Source: Rodentibacter caecimuris
GTDB taxonomy: Bacteria; Pseudomonadota; Gammaproteobacteria; Enterobacterales; Pasteurellaceae
Direction: 5' to 3'
DNA length: 64,000 nucleotides
Assembly: GCF_001019715.1 (NCBI RefSeq)
Contig: NZ_BBXJ01000001.1
Location: 2,108,001-2,172,000 of the forward strand
The position numbers and the translations under genes are program-made. Every line of letters begins with the position of its first letter. Position 1 is the stretch's first letter. The notes under the pieces were generated by a model. It was not told the DNA's origin. It did no database searches and was given only the letters and a program-made list of their open reading frames with translations. Positions 7,848 to 17,556 of the stretch are shown piece by piece.

Positions 7848-9212
7848 ATGAAAAACTCTCTTCAACTGCGCTTAACTTTAGCCTTCACCGCCCTATTCAC
7901 TCTCGTGGCGCTAAGCGCAGGCGGTATGGCGTTTTATAACACCTACCGAGAAACCAATAAACTGCAAGATGAAATGTTGGAACGATTTTCAGGATCAGTT
8001 AATTTATCGGAAAATCCGACCGCACTTTTACCGCCCAAAATGCTTGATGGGCGTGTTCGGGTCTATTTTGACCGCAATCGCCCCGATGCCCCTTCAACAG
8101 ATTTTCCTCCACAAATGGCGGAGGGATTTCACAATTTAAAAAAAGAGGGGAAAAAATATCGCCGTATGCTCGCCGAGAATATGCCACGAAAAATTCGCCC
8201 TCATCAACATGAAAAAAACGCCGACCAACTATACCGCACTTATGTACGCAACACGCCACAAGGCAGAATTATCGTGATTCAAGATAACAGCTATCGCGAA
8301 GCCTTGGCATTTCGTCAGGCGTGGACAAGTGTATTACCGCTACTTGTATTATTTCCGCTTGTGATTTTACTCACCATGGTGATTGTGAGACTCGCCATGA
8401 AACCGGTGCAACGCCTATCAAAAAAAGTGGAACAGCGACACGAACAAAATTTGCAACCCTTGCCAACGGATTATCTTCCAACTGAAATCCGTGGATTTGT
8501 GGTGGAAATTAATCGTTTATTATCACGCATAAACGGCTTTATTCAGCAACAAAAACGTTTCATTGCCGATGCCTCACACGAATTACGTAGCCCGATGACC
8601 GCACTTTCTTTACAAGTAGAACGGCTTACCACACAAAATTTACCAACAGAGGTAAACAACCAAATTAGGGGCGTCAAGCAAGGTATTCAGCGTAGCCGTC
8701 ATTTATTGGAACAATTACTTTCCCTTGCCCGTTTGCAAAATCAAGGAGAAAAAATCGATACCGAAGTCAAAATACAAACCATTTTCCGCCAAGTTATTGA
8801 AGATTTGCTCCCCCTCGCGTTAGAAAAACAGCAAGATTTAGGAGTGGAGGGTGAACAAGACATAACATTTTATGGTAATGACACGGATCTCTATTTACTC
8901 ATCAAAACCCTGACCGACAATGCCATTCGCTATACGCCAAACGGCAGCCAAATAGACCTAAGTATGCAAGCTGTTCCCGAAGGGCTCATATTGAAAGTGG
9001 AGGATAACGGTAAGGGAATTCCAAAAGAAGAACGGCAACGTGTGTTGGATCCTTTCTATCGCATTCTAGGCTCGGAACAACAGGGATCAGGACTTGGTTT
9101 AGCAATAGCGACGGAAATTGTGAAACATTACAACGGCACATTGAAGTTAAAAGACAGCGAAAAGTTTAAAACGGGTCTATTGATTGAGATATGGCTACCA
9201 TATAGAAGCTGA
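7848..9212 (+). CDS. Sensor histidine kinase of the same two-component system
   Basis: Protein of 454 residues. TM1 lies about residues 9-30, a periplasmic sensor of about 130 residues follows, rich in Lys, Arg and His (MPRKIRPHQHEKN), then TM2 about 161-184. The HisKA domain carries the phospho-accepting His244 in FIADASHELRSPM. The ATPase domain shows the N box (DNAIRYTPNG), G1 (VEDNGKGIP) and G2 (GSGLGLAIATE). All catalytic boxes are present. The short periplasmic domain suits a ligand or metal sensor such as QseC/TctE types, but the signal cannot be read from sequence. Three USS copies lie in the gene (8019, 8233, 8598). Confidence 0.92.
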   Translation: MKNSLQLRLTLAFTALFTLVALSAGGMAFYNTYRETNKLQDEMLERFSGSVNLSENPTALLPPKMLDGRVRVYFDRNRPDAPSTDFPPQMAEGFHNLKKEGKKYRRMLAENMPRKIRPHQHEKNADQLYRTYVRNTPQGRIIVIQDNSYREALAFRQAWTSVLPLLVLFPLVILLTMVIVRLAMKPVQRLSKKVEQRHEQNLQPLPTDYLPTEIRGFVVEINRLLSRINGFIQQQKRFIADASHELRSPMTALSLQVERLTTQNLPTEVNNQIRGVKQGIQRSRHLLEQLLSLARLQNQGEKIDTEVKIQTIFRQVIEDLLPLALEKQQDLGVEGEQDITFYGNDTDLYLLIKTLTDNAIRYTPNGSQIDLSMQAVPEGLILKVEDNGKGIPKEERQRVLDPFYRILGSEQQGSGLGLAIATEIVKHYNGTLKLKDSEKFKTGLLIEIWLPYRS

Positions 9213-9281
9213 TTCAGTGGGATTAACGTAGAGCGTAAATATTTGATATTTTAACAAGTGCTTCATCCTGTCTTTTATAGG

Positions 9282-9314
9282 AAGAAAGCATTCCATTATG
9301 CGGAATGCTTTCTT
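9282..9314. terminator. Bidirectional terminator between kinase and iolG
   Basis: AAGAAAGCATTCC (9282-9294) and GGAATGCTTTCTT (9302-9314) make a 13-bp perfect stem between two converging genes. Confidence 0.8.
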
Positions 9315-9320
9315 ACAGTA

Positions 9321-10331
9321 TTAAACAATTTCGCTTATTTTAACCGGTCGCCCTTCATCAAGAGAACGTTTCGCCGCCAGAGCAATAATAACCGGCTGTA
9401 ATCCGTCATTTCCCGTCACTAACGTAGGTTTATCACTCATAATAGCCTCAACAAAACAAGCCATTTCCTCTGCAAAAGATTGCATATAACGTTCTAAAAA
9501 GAAATATTTTGGTTTTTCCGCAATAACCCCCGTTTCACAGGAATAAACCGCCGTTGAATCGACATCATTTTTGGTTTGAACCGAACCTTTTGAACCGAAT
9601 ACTTCGGCGCGTTGATCATAACCATAAACCGCTTTACGGCTATTATCGATCACCGCGATAGCACCATTTGCAAGCGTTAACGTAATCACCGCCGTATCAA
9701 TATCGCCGGCTTTCCCAATTTCCGGATTAACCAACACGGCTCCGACCGCATAGACTTCAACCACCTCGCTACCCGATAAATATCGAACCATATCAAAATC
9801 ATGGATTGTCATATCGAAGAACATTCCTCCGGACACTTTTACATACTCAATAGGAGGAGCATCCGGATCTCGGGATGTAATGCGAATTAAATGGGGTTCA
9901 CCAATATCTCCATTTTCTACTCGCATTTTAATTGCTTTAAAATTATGGTCGAAACGACGGTTAAACCCCACTTGGAATTTTACCCCTGCTTTTTCTACTT
10001 CATATAACACATCTTTAATTCTGTTAATATCGGCATCTATCGGTTTTTCACAAAAAATATGCTTTCCGGCTTGAGCCGCTTCAATTGAAATAGGAGCATG
10101 AGTGTTAGTTGAAGAGCAAACCAATACGGCATCAATTTCCGGGTCTTGAAGAATTTGTTTGTAATCCTCATAGATATTCGGAATGCCCATTTCTTTCGCC
10201 CAATTAATTAGTTCCTCTGTTATTTTTACATCTGAAATGGCTTTAACTTCCGCCCCTTTGACATACTTTGCAATACTCTCAGAATGCACACGACCGATAC
10301 GCCCGGCCCCAATAATACCAACCTTAATCAT
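9321..10331 (-). CDS. iolG: myo-inositol 2-dehydrogenase IolG
   Basis: Protein of 336 residues, Gfo/Idh/MocA family: oxidises myo-inositol to scyllo-inosose with NAD+, the first step of inositol breakdown. The Rossmann motif GAGRIG is at 8-13, EKP at 95-97, and the catalytic set K96, D173, H177 (GGMFFDMTIHDFD) aligns with Lys97, Asp172, His176 known for the Bacillus enzyme. Length is normal. The gene is last in the iolD-iolE-iolG unit, only two bases after iolE. A different family member at 19150-20289 may be a second isomer-specific dehydrogenase. Confidence 0.93.
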   Translation of the reverse strand: MIKVGIIGAGRIGRVHSESIAKYVKGAEVKAISDVKITEELINWAKEMGIPNIYEDYKQILQDPEIDAVLVCSSTNTHAPISIEAAQAGKHIFCEKPIDADINRIKDVLYEVEKAGVKFQVGFNRRFDHNFKAIKMRVENGDIGEPHLIRITSRDPDAPPIEYVKVSGGMFFDMTIHDFDMVRYLSGSEVVEVYAVGAVLVNPEIGKAGDIDTAVITLTLANGAIAVIDNSRKAVYGYDQRAEVFGSKGSVQTKNDVDSTAVYSCETGVIAEKPKYFFLERYMQSFAEEMACFVEAIMSDKPTLVTGNDGLQPVIIALAAKRSLDEGRPVKISEIV

Positions 10332-10333
10332 AT

Positions 10334-11230
10334 TTATATCCCCGCTGTTTCTTTAATGTATTGACGACCTTTCACCGCATACTCAAACGGATTGGCTATC
10401 GCCGGATCCTGTTCGGCTTCTACCACCATCCAACCTTTGTAATTGTGTTTATCCAGAATGTCAAAAATCGGTTTGAAATCTATAACGCCGTCTCCCGGAA
10501 CGGTAAATGTCCCTTTACGAACCCCCTCTAAGAAACTTAAGTTCTTTTCTTTTACTTCCGCAACAACCTCATCACGGACATCTTTTAGGTGGACATGACA
10601 AATGCGATCGATATATTTTTCTAATACTTTAATCATCGCTTGCTGAGAACCCTCAGAGTAGTAAATGTGACCGGAATCAAAGAGTAAATAAACATTATCA
10701 TCAACCATTGACATATATTGATCAATTTCAGCCGGAGTTTGAATCCCTGTGCCCATATGATGATGCAAGCAAACTTTCATCCCTTTTTCTTCTGCGAGTT
10801 TGGCAAGTTCCTTATAACCCTCAGCAAGTTTTTGCCATTCTTCTTCAGTAAAGATCGGTTTTTCTTTAAAAACGGATTTTGTCGTACCTTGAATGCTGCG
10901 ACTCTGTTCCGAACAACCGATAACCATCGCCCCCATTTCATGTAAAAAGTCACGATGCTTAATAAATTCTTGTATCGTTTCCTCTTTTTTACCGTCAACA
11001 AAAAATGTACTAAACCAAGCATTACAGATTTGAATACCACGGGCATTTAATTTACGCTTCAAGAGTGCTACATCACGTGGATATTTATTACCCACTTCAC
11101 AGCCGGTAAAGCCGGCGAGCGCCATTTCGCTAATGCATTGTTCAAAGGTATTTTCCTTACCCAGATCCGGCATATCATCATTAGTCCAACCAATCGGGGC
11201 AATACCTAATTTTACATTTTCAGCTTTCAT
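10334..11230 (-). CDS. iolE: myo-inosose-2 dehydratase IolE
   Basis: Protein of 298 residues, xylose-isomerase-like TIM barrel: dehydrates scyllo-inosose to the diketone, second step of the pathway. The N-terminus [19 protein letters not shown] is the IolE signature. Metal-binding residues of the barrel are visible in [24 protein letters not shown] and MVVEAEQDP. An ATG six codons upstream (11248) is in frame, but AAGGA stands seven bases before the ATG at 11230 and family proteins begin there, so I choose the shorter form. Lies between iolD and iolG on the same strand. Confidence 0.93.
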   Translation of the reverse strand: MKAENVKLGIAPIGWTNDDMPDLGKENTFEQCISEMALAGFTGCEVGNKYPRDVALLKRKLNARGIQICNAWFSTFFVDGKKEETIQEFIKHRDFLHEMGAMVIGCSEQSRSIQGTTKSVFKEKPIFTEEEWQKLAEGYKELAKLAEEKGMKVCLHHHMGTGIQTPAEIDQYMSMVDDNVYLLFDSGHIYYSEGSQQAMIKVLEKYIDRICHVHLKDVRDEVVAEVKEKNLSFLEGVRKGTFTVPGDGVIDFKPIFDILDKHNYKGWMVVEAEQDPAIANPFEYAVKGRQYIKETAGI

Positions 11231-11273
11231 CGTTTTTTCCTTACTCATAAGAGAATTAAATGTAAATACGGTG

Positions 11274-13211
11274 CTAGTAGCGTCTTGCTTTGCGAATATT
11301 TTTCAAGCTATGTTGATATGCTTCCTGAATACTCTCTTTTTCCGAGACTTCTGCCACGCCCACATGCCACCAACTTCCATAACCGTGAATCATTGTTTTT
11401 GGTAAAACTTTAACATCAATTAAAGTTGAAACAGATTGCTGTTTTGCATCCGCAAGTGCAAACCGTAGTTCTTCTTCATTTGTAACCTTATAGGTTTTAC
11501 AGCCATAAGAAGCGGCATTCATCGCAAAATCAATCGGTATAAACTTGCCATCCAGTTGGTTCGTTGCCGGATTTCTGAATCGAAATTCTGTTACAAAGCT
11601 CCCCATCCCATGACCGATTTGTAAATTGTTAATACAGCCGTTAGTCATATTGTCAAATACAACTACATTGATTTTTTTACCCTCTTGAATAGAAGTCACA
11701 AGCTCCGAATGCAACATCATGTAGGAACCGTCTCCCAATAGGGCATAAACTTCTTTTTCAGGTTGTGCCAATTTAACGCCTAAAGCCGCATTTATCTCAT
11801 ACCCCATACAAGAATAGCCATATTCCAGATGGTAAGTGTTTTCGCCTTTTGATTGCCAAGCCCGTTGTAAGTCACCGGGGAGACTGCCGGCTGCACCGAC
11901 TATCACACTATTTTCATCTAACACTTCATTTAAAATTCCGAGTACCCGACTTTGAGGTAAACAAGATTTCGTAAGGTTAATAAATTCCTCATAGACTTTC
12001 TCTCTCTCTAATGCGTCATCCACTTCCGGAATAAAATAATCAGAATAGGTAATATGATAGAGACGCTGTAATTCTTCATTAAAACGTTGCTTCGCCTCTG
12101 ATATTTGATTTCCCCAGTTCGCTAAGTAGTGAGCCGATTGTAAAAGTGCGGTCAGTTTTTCCAATGTTTTTTTCGCATCCGCAACAACTTGTATTCCATC
12201 AAGTTTATAAGCATCAAATCGGGCAATATTAATATTTAAATATTTTGCATTTGGATTTTGGAAAAGCCATTTTGAAGAGGTGGTAAAATCGGTGTACCTC
12301 GTTCCTATCCCAATAATGAGATCCGCATCTTTTGCAAGTAAATTAGCGGATAAACAGCCAGTTTCACCAATACCGCCTACATTAAATTCATGAGAAGAAA
12401 TGACCGCACTTTTTCCTGCCTGCGTTTCCGCAAACGGAATATGGAATACTTCCGCAAAAGTTTTTAATTGATCTGCCGCTTCAGAATAACGAACACCACC
12501 ACCGCAAATGATGAGAGGCTTCTGACTTTTCATAATGAGATCAAATGCCGAAGAAAGCATCGGTTCGGTTGGTAACGTTCGTTCAATTCGATGAATCCGT
12601 TTTTGTAAGAAATAGTCAGGGAAATCATAGGCTTCAGACTGAACGTCTTGTGGGAGTGCGATAGTCACGGCCCCCGTTTCCGCCGGATCCGTTAAGACAC
12701 GCATCGCATTTATGCAAGCCGTCATCAGTTGCTCCGGACGGCTTACTCTATCCCAATACTTGCTCACTGCTTTAAAAGCATCATTGGTACTAATACTCAA
12801 ATCGTAGGACTGTTCAATTTGTTGTAACACCGGATCCGGTTGACGGGTGGCAAAAACATCTCCCGGCAACAAAAGAAGTGGAATTCGGTTTGCCGTAGCT
12901 ACTGCTGCAGCCGTAATCATATTCGCCGCACCGGGTCCAACGGAGGAAGTACAAGCGTAAATTCTTCTACGTAAATTTTGTTTTGCAAATCCCGTAGCCA
13001 CATGTGCCATACCTTGTTCGTTACGCCCTTGTCTGACAATCAGTGATCCGCTTTCTTGTTCAAGTGCTTGGCCAATTCCCAAAACGTTGCCATGACCAAA
13101 AATACCAAATACTCCTTCAATAAATTTTGTGACTTTGCCATCAAATTCTACATATTGATTATCAAGAAATTTTATCAATGCCTGTGCAACAGTTAATCTT
13201 GTCGTTTTCAT
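11274..13211 (-). CDS. iolD: 3D-trihydroxycyclohexane-1,2-dione hydrolase IolD (ThDP enzyme)
   Basis: Protein of 645 residues, thiamine-diphosphate family: opens the inositol-derived ring to 5-deoxy-glucuronate. The N-terminal PYR domain has the catalytic Glu in [13 protein letters not shown]; the C-terminal PP domain has the ThDP/Mg motif GDGSYMM...NN (about 497-525). Length matches the family. GAAGAGG five bases before the ATG is a good ribosome site. First gene of the minus-strand unit; transcribed away from iolC across a 308-bp region with two candidate operators. Two USS cores lie inside (12144, 12403). Confidence 0.95.
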   Translation of the reverse strand: MKTTRLTVAQALIKFLDNQYVEFDGKVTKFIEGVFGIFGHGNVLGIGQALEQESGSLIVRQGRNEQGMAHVATGFAKQNLRRRIYACTSSVGPGAANMITAAAVATANRIPLLLLPGDVFATRQPDPVLQQIEQSYDLSISTNDAFKAVSKYWDRVSRPEQLMTACINAMRVLTDPAETGAVTIALPQDVQSEAYDFPDYFLQKRIHRIERTLPTEPMLSSAFDLIMKSQKPLIICGGGVRYSEAADQLKTFAEVFHIPFAETQAGKSAVISSHEFNVGGIGETGCLSANLLAKDADLIIGIGTRYTDFTTSSKWLFQNPNAKYLNINIARFDAYKLDGIQVVADAKKTLEKLTALLQSAHYLANWGNQISEAKQRFNEELQRLYHITYSDYFIPEVDDALEREKVYEEFINLTKSCLPQSRVLGILNEVLDENSVIVGAAGSLPGDLQRAWQSKGENTYHLEYGYSCMGYEINAALGVKLAQPEKEVYALLGDGSYMMLHSELVTSIQEGKKINVVVFDNMTNGCINNLQIGHGMGSFVTEFRFRNPATNQLDGKFIPIDFAMNAASYGCKTYKVTNEEELRFALADAKQQSVSTLIDVKVLPKTMIHGYGSWWHVGVAEVSEKESIQEAYQHSLKNIRKARRY

Positions 13212-13280
13212 TGCGCCCTCTTCAAGATCATTTGATATGAGTTGTAGTATATTTATGCTTTTTTTAAATTGGAATATTTT

Positions 13281-13296
13281 TGAAATAAAAATTTCA
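13281..13296. promoter_or_regulatory. Candidate IolR operator 1 (iolD side)
   Basis: TGAAAT-AAAA-ATTTCA, a perfect palindrome with a 4-base spacer, 70 bp upstream of iolD. The same motif occurs at four other places, all in iol promoter regions. Assignment to the RpiR-type regulator at 15488-16351 is inferred. Confidence 0.6.
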
Positions 13297-13459
13297 CTTT
13301 TGAGACATAGATCAAATTTTTAACCTAAATACTCAACCTTTAGCTTACTTTACTCATATTCTCATAAAAAGTAAGTGTAGATAACCGAGCCAATTTACAA
13401 AATTTTAGCCGGATATGTGATCGACATCTCAAAACCATTTTTTTAAAGTTGATTTTTTA

Positions 13460-13475
13460 TGAAAAAAATATTTCA
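13460..13475. promoter_or_regulatory. Candidate IolR operator 2 (iolC side)
   Basis: TGAAAA-AAAT-ATTTCA, one mismatch from the palindrome, 45 bp before the iolC start codon. With the site at 13281 it brackets the 308-bp iolD-iolC divergent region, which contains no gene. Confidence 0.58.
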
Positions 13476-13519
13476 ATTAATCTAGAATGAAATTTATAGA
13501 AAACAGAAGAGGTCACACT

Positions 13520-15430
13520 ATGAAAGAGATTGAAAAAAAATTAGATCTTATTTGCCTAGGACGTGTTGCAGTTGATTTTTATGCTCAGCAAATTGGAGCC
13601 AGATTAGAAAATGCGTCGTCATTTTCTAAATACCTTGGCGGTTCTTCGGGTAACGTAGCTTACGGCACGGCGGTTCAAGGTGTGAAATCCTCCATGTTGG
13701 CACGTGTCGGCGATGAACATATGGGACGTTTTCTCCGTGAAGAGCTCCAACGTGTCGGAGTGGATACCAGCCATCTTATCACCGATAAAGAGCGGCTAAC
13801 TGCCCTTGTTATTTTAGGAATTAAAGATCAAGATACCTTTCCCCTCATTTTTTATCGCGAAAATTGTGCGGATATGGCGATTACTAAAAATGATTTTGAC
13901 GAAGCATATATTGCCTCGGCAAAAGCATTAGCGATTACGGGAACTCATTTATCCCACTCTAAAACACGTGAAGCCGTATTAACCGCCTTAGAATATGCGG
14001 GAAGAAATAACACAAAACGTTTACTTGATATTGATTACCGCCCTGTTTTATGGGGGCTGACATCATTAGGTGACGGTGAAACACGCTTTATTGATTCGGA
14101 AGCCGTCACAAAATCATTGCAAGAAGTATTACATCATTTTGATGTTTTGGTCGGAACGGAAGAAGAATTTCATATTGCAGGCGGTTCCACAGATACCTTA
14201 ACGGCGTTAAAAAATATTCGCCGATTCACTCAAGCAGTTTTAGTCTGTAAACGCGGTTCATTAGGTTGTTCGGTTTTTGAAGGCGATATACCGAATGACC
14301 TTGACAGTGGTCTCAATGTATATGGGGTACGCGTTGAAGTCCTTAATGTTCTCGGTGCAGGTGATGCCTTTATGTCAGGATTAATTCGAGGCTATATTAA
14401 CAATGAGGGTTGGGAACAATCTTGTCGTTATGCAAATGCTTGCGGTGCTTTGGTCGTTTCCCGCCATGGCTGCGCTCCTGCTATGCCGACAAAAGTCGAA
14501 TTAGATAATTATTTAGCACGTGAGAAATTTGTTCCCCGTCCGGATCTTGATGAAGCACTTAATCATTTACACCGAGTGACGACTCGAAAAACGCAATGGG
14601 ATGATTTATGTATCTTTGCTTTTGATCACCGTAAACAACTTGTCGATATGGCAAAAAAAGTTGGCGCCGATATTACGCTAATACCGAAATTAAAACAGCT
14701 TCTCTTAAAGGCGGCAGAAAAAGCGGCAAATGAAGAAAATATTATCCACGGAAATGCCGGTATCTTAGCAGATACCACTTTCGGGCAAGCAGCACTTAAT
14801 GAAATTACAGGTAGAAAATGGTGGATTGGCCGCCCAATTGAGCTCCCTTCTTCTCGTCCTTTACGTTTAGAGCATGGTGATCTTGGTAGCCAATTAATCA
14901 GTTGGCCACAAGAACATGTGGTTAAGTGTTTAGTATTTTATCACCCAAAAGATGAGCCGGGAATGAAGTCTGAACAAGACGAAAGTTTGAAACAAATTTA
15001 TCAAACCTGTTGTAGAACCGGACATGAATTTCTACTTGAGGTCATTTTGCCCCATGACATGGCACAAGATGAAAAATATTATGCTGAAATAATTGCTCAT
15101 TTTTATCAATTAGGTATTAAACCGGATTGGTGGAAATTACCCGGTTTATCTTCATCAGAATGGGATAAAATCAGTGGATTAATCCAAAAAAATGATGCCT
15201 ATTGCAGAGGTATTTTAATTTTAGGTTTAGATGCACCGGAAGAACAATTTGAAGCCATTTTCAATGCCGCAGCCAATAAACCGTTGGTTAAAGGATTTGC
15301 CGTAGGAAGAACCATCTTCGGGCAACCCTCAATAGAATGGTTGGCAGGTAAATTAAATGATGAGGAATTGATCCTACAAGTTTCCGAACGTTATCAACGC
15401 CTGATCAAACTTTGGAAATCGCGTAATTAA
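13520..15430 (+). CDS. iolC: 5-dehydro-2-deoxygluconokinase IolC fused to a DUF2090 (aldolase-like) domain
   Basis: Protein of 636 residues. Residues about 8-325 are a PfkB/ribokinase sugar kinase (GGSSGNVAYG near the N-terminus; anion hole and base NVLGAGDAFMSG) that phosphorylates 5-dehydro-2-deoxygluconate. Residues about 345-630 are a DUF2090 domain with a barrel-like aldolase pattern (FAFDHRKQL, WKLPG, ILGLDAP, KGFAVGRTIFG). No separate iolJ aldolase is in the window, so the fused domain probably cleaves the phosphate product to malonate semialdehyde and DHAP, as proposed for long IolC proteins elsewhere. Start set at 13520 because GAAGAGG lies seven bases before it; the ATG at 13487 has none. 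Single gene between operators and a terminator. Confidence 0.92.
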   Translation: MKEIEKKLDLICLGRVAVDFYAQQIGARLENASSFSKYLGGSSGNVAYGTAVQGVKSSMLARVGDEHMGRFLREELQRVGVDTSHLITDKERLTALVILGIKDQDTFPLIFYRENCADMAITKNDFDEAYIASAKALAITGTHLSHSKTREAVLTALEYAGRNNTKRLLDIDYRPVLWGLTSLGDGETRFIDSEAVTKSLQEVLHHFDVLVGTEEEFHIAGGSTDTLTALKNIRRFTQAVLVCKRGSLGCSVFEGDIPNDLDSGLNVYGVRVEVLNVLGAGDAFMSGLIRGYINNEGWEQSCRYANACGALVVSRHGCAPAMPTKVELDNYLAREKFVPRPDLDEALNHLHRVTTRKTQWDDLCIFAFDHRKQLVDMAKKVGADITLIPKLKQLLLKAAEKAANEENIIHGNAGILADTTFGQAALNEITGRKWWIGRPIELPSSRPLRLEHGDLGSQLISWPQEHVVKCLVFYHPKDEPGMKSEQDESLKQIYQTCCRTGHEFLLEVILPHDMAQDEKYYAEIIAHFYQLGIKPDWWKLPGLSSSEWDKISGLIQKNDAYCRGILILGLDAPEEQFEAIFNAAANKPLVKGFAVGRTIFGQPSIEWLAGKLNDEELILQVSERYQRLIKLWKSRN

Positions 15431-15448
15431 CCTTATTTTATATCTAAG

Positions 15449-15487
15449 AAAAATGCCCCTTGATGTTAAAAATCGGGGGCATTTTTA
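15449..15487. terminator. Bidirectional terminator between iolC and the RpiR regulator
   Basis: Stem AAAAATGCCCC / GGGGCATTTTT around a loop of about 16 bases, with T- and A-runs on the two sides. It serves iolC (plus) and the regulator gene (minus). Confidence 0.8.
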
Positions 15488-16351
15488 TCATTCTTTTTCT
15501 TTTTCTTTTTCTTTTTCTTTTTCTTTTTCTTTTTCTTTTTCTAAACCGAGTGTAATCGCAAGAGTTTGAACAAGGCTCATTGTTGCGCACTGAGAGCGAA
15601 ATCCTAATATTTGGGCTTCTTTTATGATAAAAGAAACATCACTAAAAGCTAATAACGGACTAATTTGGCTATCGGTAATCGCAATTTGTTGAATACCTTT
15701 TTTCGCAGTCGTCTGAGTAATATTAAGCGTTTCATTAGCATAGGGTGAAAAACTAATAGAAACCACCACGTCTCCGGCTTTTACTTGATTAAGTTGTTCA
15801 TCAAACATACCGCCTAATCCGTTAATTAAGAAAGAGCGACAATCTAAATGATGTAACGCATAATTTAAGTAACAAGCAATACTAAAAGAACGTTTTAATC
15901 CAATAATGAAAATATTATTGGCTTCTTTTAGTATTTTCACTGCCGCATAAATTTGCTCATTTTCAGTGTTATTCGCTAATTGTTGTAATGCCTGACTATT
16001 CGCATGTGCAAATATTGCTAAAATATTTTCCGGAGATTCACTTCCTTCTACTTGGTTAATTTTATGCGACAATTGTAAACGCTCGGTGTAATTTGTCGTT
16101 TTCTCCATTAAATTCTCGCGGAAAATCTGTTTCATTTCGTTGAAACCGGAAAAACCAAACTCAGCGGCAAACCGAATCAATGTAGAAGGAGGAACATTTG
16201 CTTTTTCTGCTATTGTTGCAACGGTATCAAAGGCAACACTATCACTGTTATCTAGAATATATTGAGCAACTTGTTTTAATCTTTTACTTAAACCGTCGTA
16301 ACCTGTTTGAATTTCAGTTTTCAACATTGTTAATTGAGATTGCTCTTTCAT
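15488..16351 (-). CDS. iolR: RpiR-family transcriptional regulator (probable IolR)
   Basis: Protein of 287 residues: N-terminal HTH_6 domain (about 1-80, VPPSTLIRFAAEFGFSGFNEMKQ) and a C-terminal SIS sugar-phosphate-binding domain (about 115-260, IFIIGLKRSF, VVSISFSPYANET). RpiR regulators of inositol genes are known in Salmonella and rhizobia, usually as repressors released by a pathway sugar phosphate. Its place inside the iol regulon and a palindrome 48 bp upstream suggest autoregulated control of iol genes. The C-terminus is odd: after LGL it ends in seventeen alternating E and K residues coded by a hexanucleotide repeat. The symbol is by context. Confidence 0.85.
   Translation of the reverse strand: MKEQSQLTMLKTEIQTGYDGLSKRLKQVAQYILDNSDSVAFDTVATIAEKANVPPSTLIRFAAEFGFSGFNEMKQIFRENLMEKTTNYTERLQLSHKINQVEGSESPENILAIFAHANSQALQQLANNTENEQIYAAVKILKEANNIFIIGLKRSFSIACYLNYALHHLDCRSFLINGLGGMFDEQLNQVKAGDVVVSISFSPYANETLNITQTTAKKGIQQIAITDSQISPLLAFSDVSFIIKEAQILGFRSQCATMSLVQTLAITLGLEKEKEKEKEKEKEKEKE
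15491..15541. repeat. Hexanucleotide microsatellite (TTCTTT) x 8.5 in the regulator's 3' end
   Basis: Fifty-one bases of uninterrupted TTCTTT units directly before the stop codon of the RpiR gene, coding for a Glu-Lys repeat tail. Slippage by whole units keeps the frame and would only change tail length. Confidence 0.95.
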
Positions 16352-16398
16352 ATATGTTTACACCTTAATTATTCAAATATTTTTAGTATCCTATCCGG

Positions 16399-16414
16399 TT
16401 AAATAAATATTTCA
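16399..16414. promoter_or_regulatory. Candidate IolR operator 3 (regulator's own promoter)
   Basis: TTAAAT-AAAT-ATTTCA, one mismatch from TGAAAT-N4-ATTTCA, 48 bp upstream of the RpiR start. Suggests autoregulation. A USS follows at 16444-16452. Confidence 0.5.
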
Positions 16415-16483
16415 AGAAAAACGGCCATTTTATTAGAAAAATGACCGCACTTTTAAATAATAGTATTTTGATTCTAGAGTAAA

Positions 16484-17311
16484 TTAAAATTTCTTCTCAT
16501 ATTCTTCCGTATTAATCCAGCTATGATCTTGTTCCCAAGTGAATTTCCATTTTCTTACGGGGCCCGCCATGACATTTAAATAATAATTATCATACCCTGC
16601 AATTGTCGCAACAGGGTGATAACCACGGGGAACTTGAACCACATCACCATCATAAACCGCCATACATTCGTCTAAGGATCGATCCTCCGTGTACACACGT
16701 TGTAGGGCAAAGCCTTGAGACGGAGAGAAACGATGATAATAGGTTTCTTCCAAATAGGTTTCAGTTAATGAATTTTTATCGTCATGCTTATGGCTTGGGA
16801 AAGAACTCGTATTACCTTCATCGGTAAAGACTTCAACAACCAACAAGGCATCGGCGCTTTCTGTTTCAGGTAAAATATTATGAACAAGACGTTTATTATT
16901 GCCATATCCCCTTTTTTCTATGCCAATGTCCTCAGGTTTAATCAATCTTATTGGCAGGCAGCCTTGACTTGGCGCTCGACAGACCGCTAATTCTAAATAA
17001 CTATCCGCTTGAATAATGACAGATTGTGAGTGAGGAACATAAAGTGCATAGGGTGGAATTCGTTCAAAAGGCGTACTACGATTACCTATCTGAATAAAAG
17101 TTTCTGTTGCAGTTTTAAATGTCGCTTTCCCCGCAACAATCACAAAACAAACCTCCGTATTTTGTGTATCAAATTCAAGTGTTTGTTGTGCCTGTAAATG
17201 ATACATTTCGAATCCTACATAATCCCACCCTGCCGTTTTAGGTGTGATTTTTTGGACTTCACCATTTTTTTCCGGATGATTTTTTCTTGATTTAGACAGT
17301 AAATTCGCCAT
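16484..17311 (-). CDS. iolB: 5-deoxy-glucuronate isomerase IolB
   Basis: Protein of 275 residues, two-cupin fold: isomerises 5-deoxy-glucuronate to 5-dehydro-2-deoxygluconate, the substrate of the IolC kinase. The metal-binding cupin signature is visible in SSFPSHKHDDKN...YLEETYYHRF and a later YHPVATIAGYDNYYLN. The start at 17311 is chosen because AAAGGAG lies six bases upstream; the in-frame ATG at 17341 has no ribosome site. Same strand as the RpiR gene 132 bp downstream, divergent from iolA across a region holding a perfect operator-like palindrome. Confidence 0.94.
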   Translation of the reverse strand: MANLLSKSRKNHPEKNGEVQKITPKTAGWDYVGFEMYHLQAQQTLEFDTQNTEVCFVIVAGKATFKTATETFIQIGNRSTPFERIPPYALYVPHSQSVIIQADSYLELAVCRAPSQGCLPIRLIKPEDIGIEKRGYGNNKRLVHNILPETESADALLVVEVFTDEGNTSSFPSHKHDDKNSLTETYLEETYYHRFSPSQGFALQRVYTEDRSLDECMAVYDGDVVQVPRGYHPVATIAGYDNYYLNVMAGPVRKWKFTWEQDHSWINTEEYEKKF

Positions 17312-17418
17312 ATTTTCTCCTTTAAATTCCCTAGAAATCACATTTTAGTCTCCATCATACTCCATTTATTTATTCAATCTATGATGACTTTTCCAAAACT
17401 AGACACAGATCACAAAAA

Positions 17419-17434
17419 TGAAATAAATATTTCA
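17419..17434. promoter_or_regulatory. Candidate IolR operator 4 (iolB-iolA divergent region)
   Basis: TGAAAT-AAAT-ATTTCA, perfect palindrome with 4-base spacer, between the divergent starts of iolB and iolA. Best match to the shared motif. Confidence 0.62.
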
Positions 17435-17556
17435 TTTCAACCTTTAACTGATTGAAAAAAGCATATTAATTTCATAATCTGTATTGACTAACTCTAATCA
17501 CTATACTGCGTTTAGGATTAAAAATAGCTTACTTGATACGATATGAGGAGTTCAAC

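Noticed and set aside
15491-15541. CRISPR-like or phase-variation (on/off) repeat
   Set aside because: No spacers, and a hexamer unit cannot change the frame.
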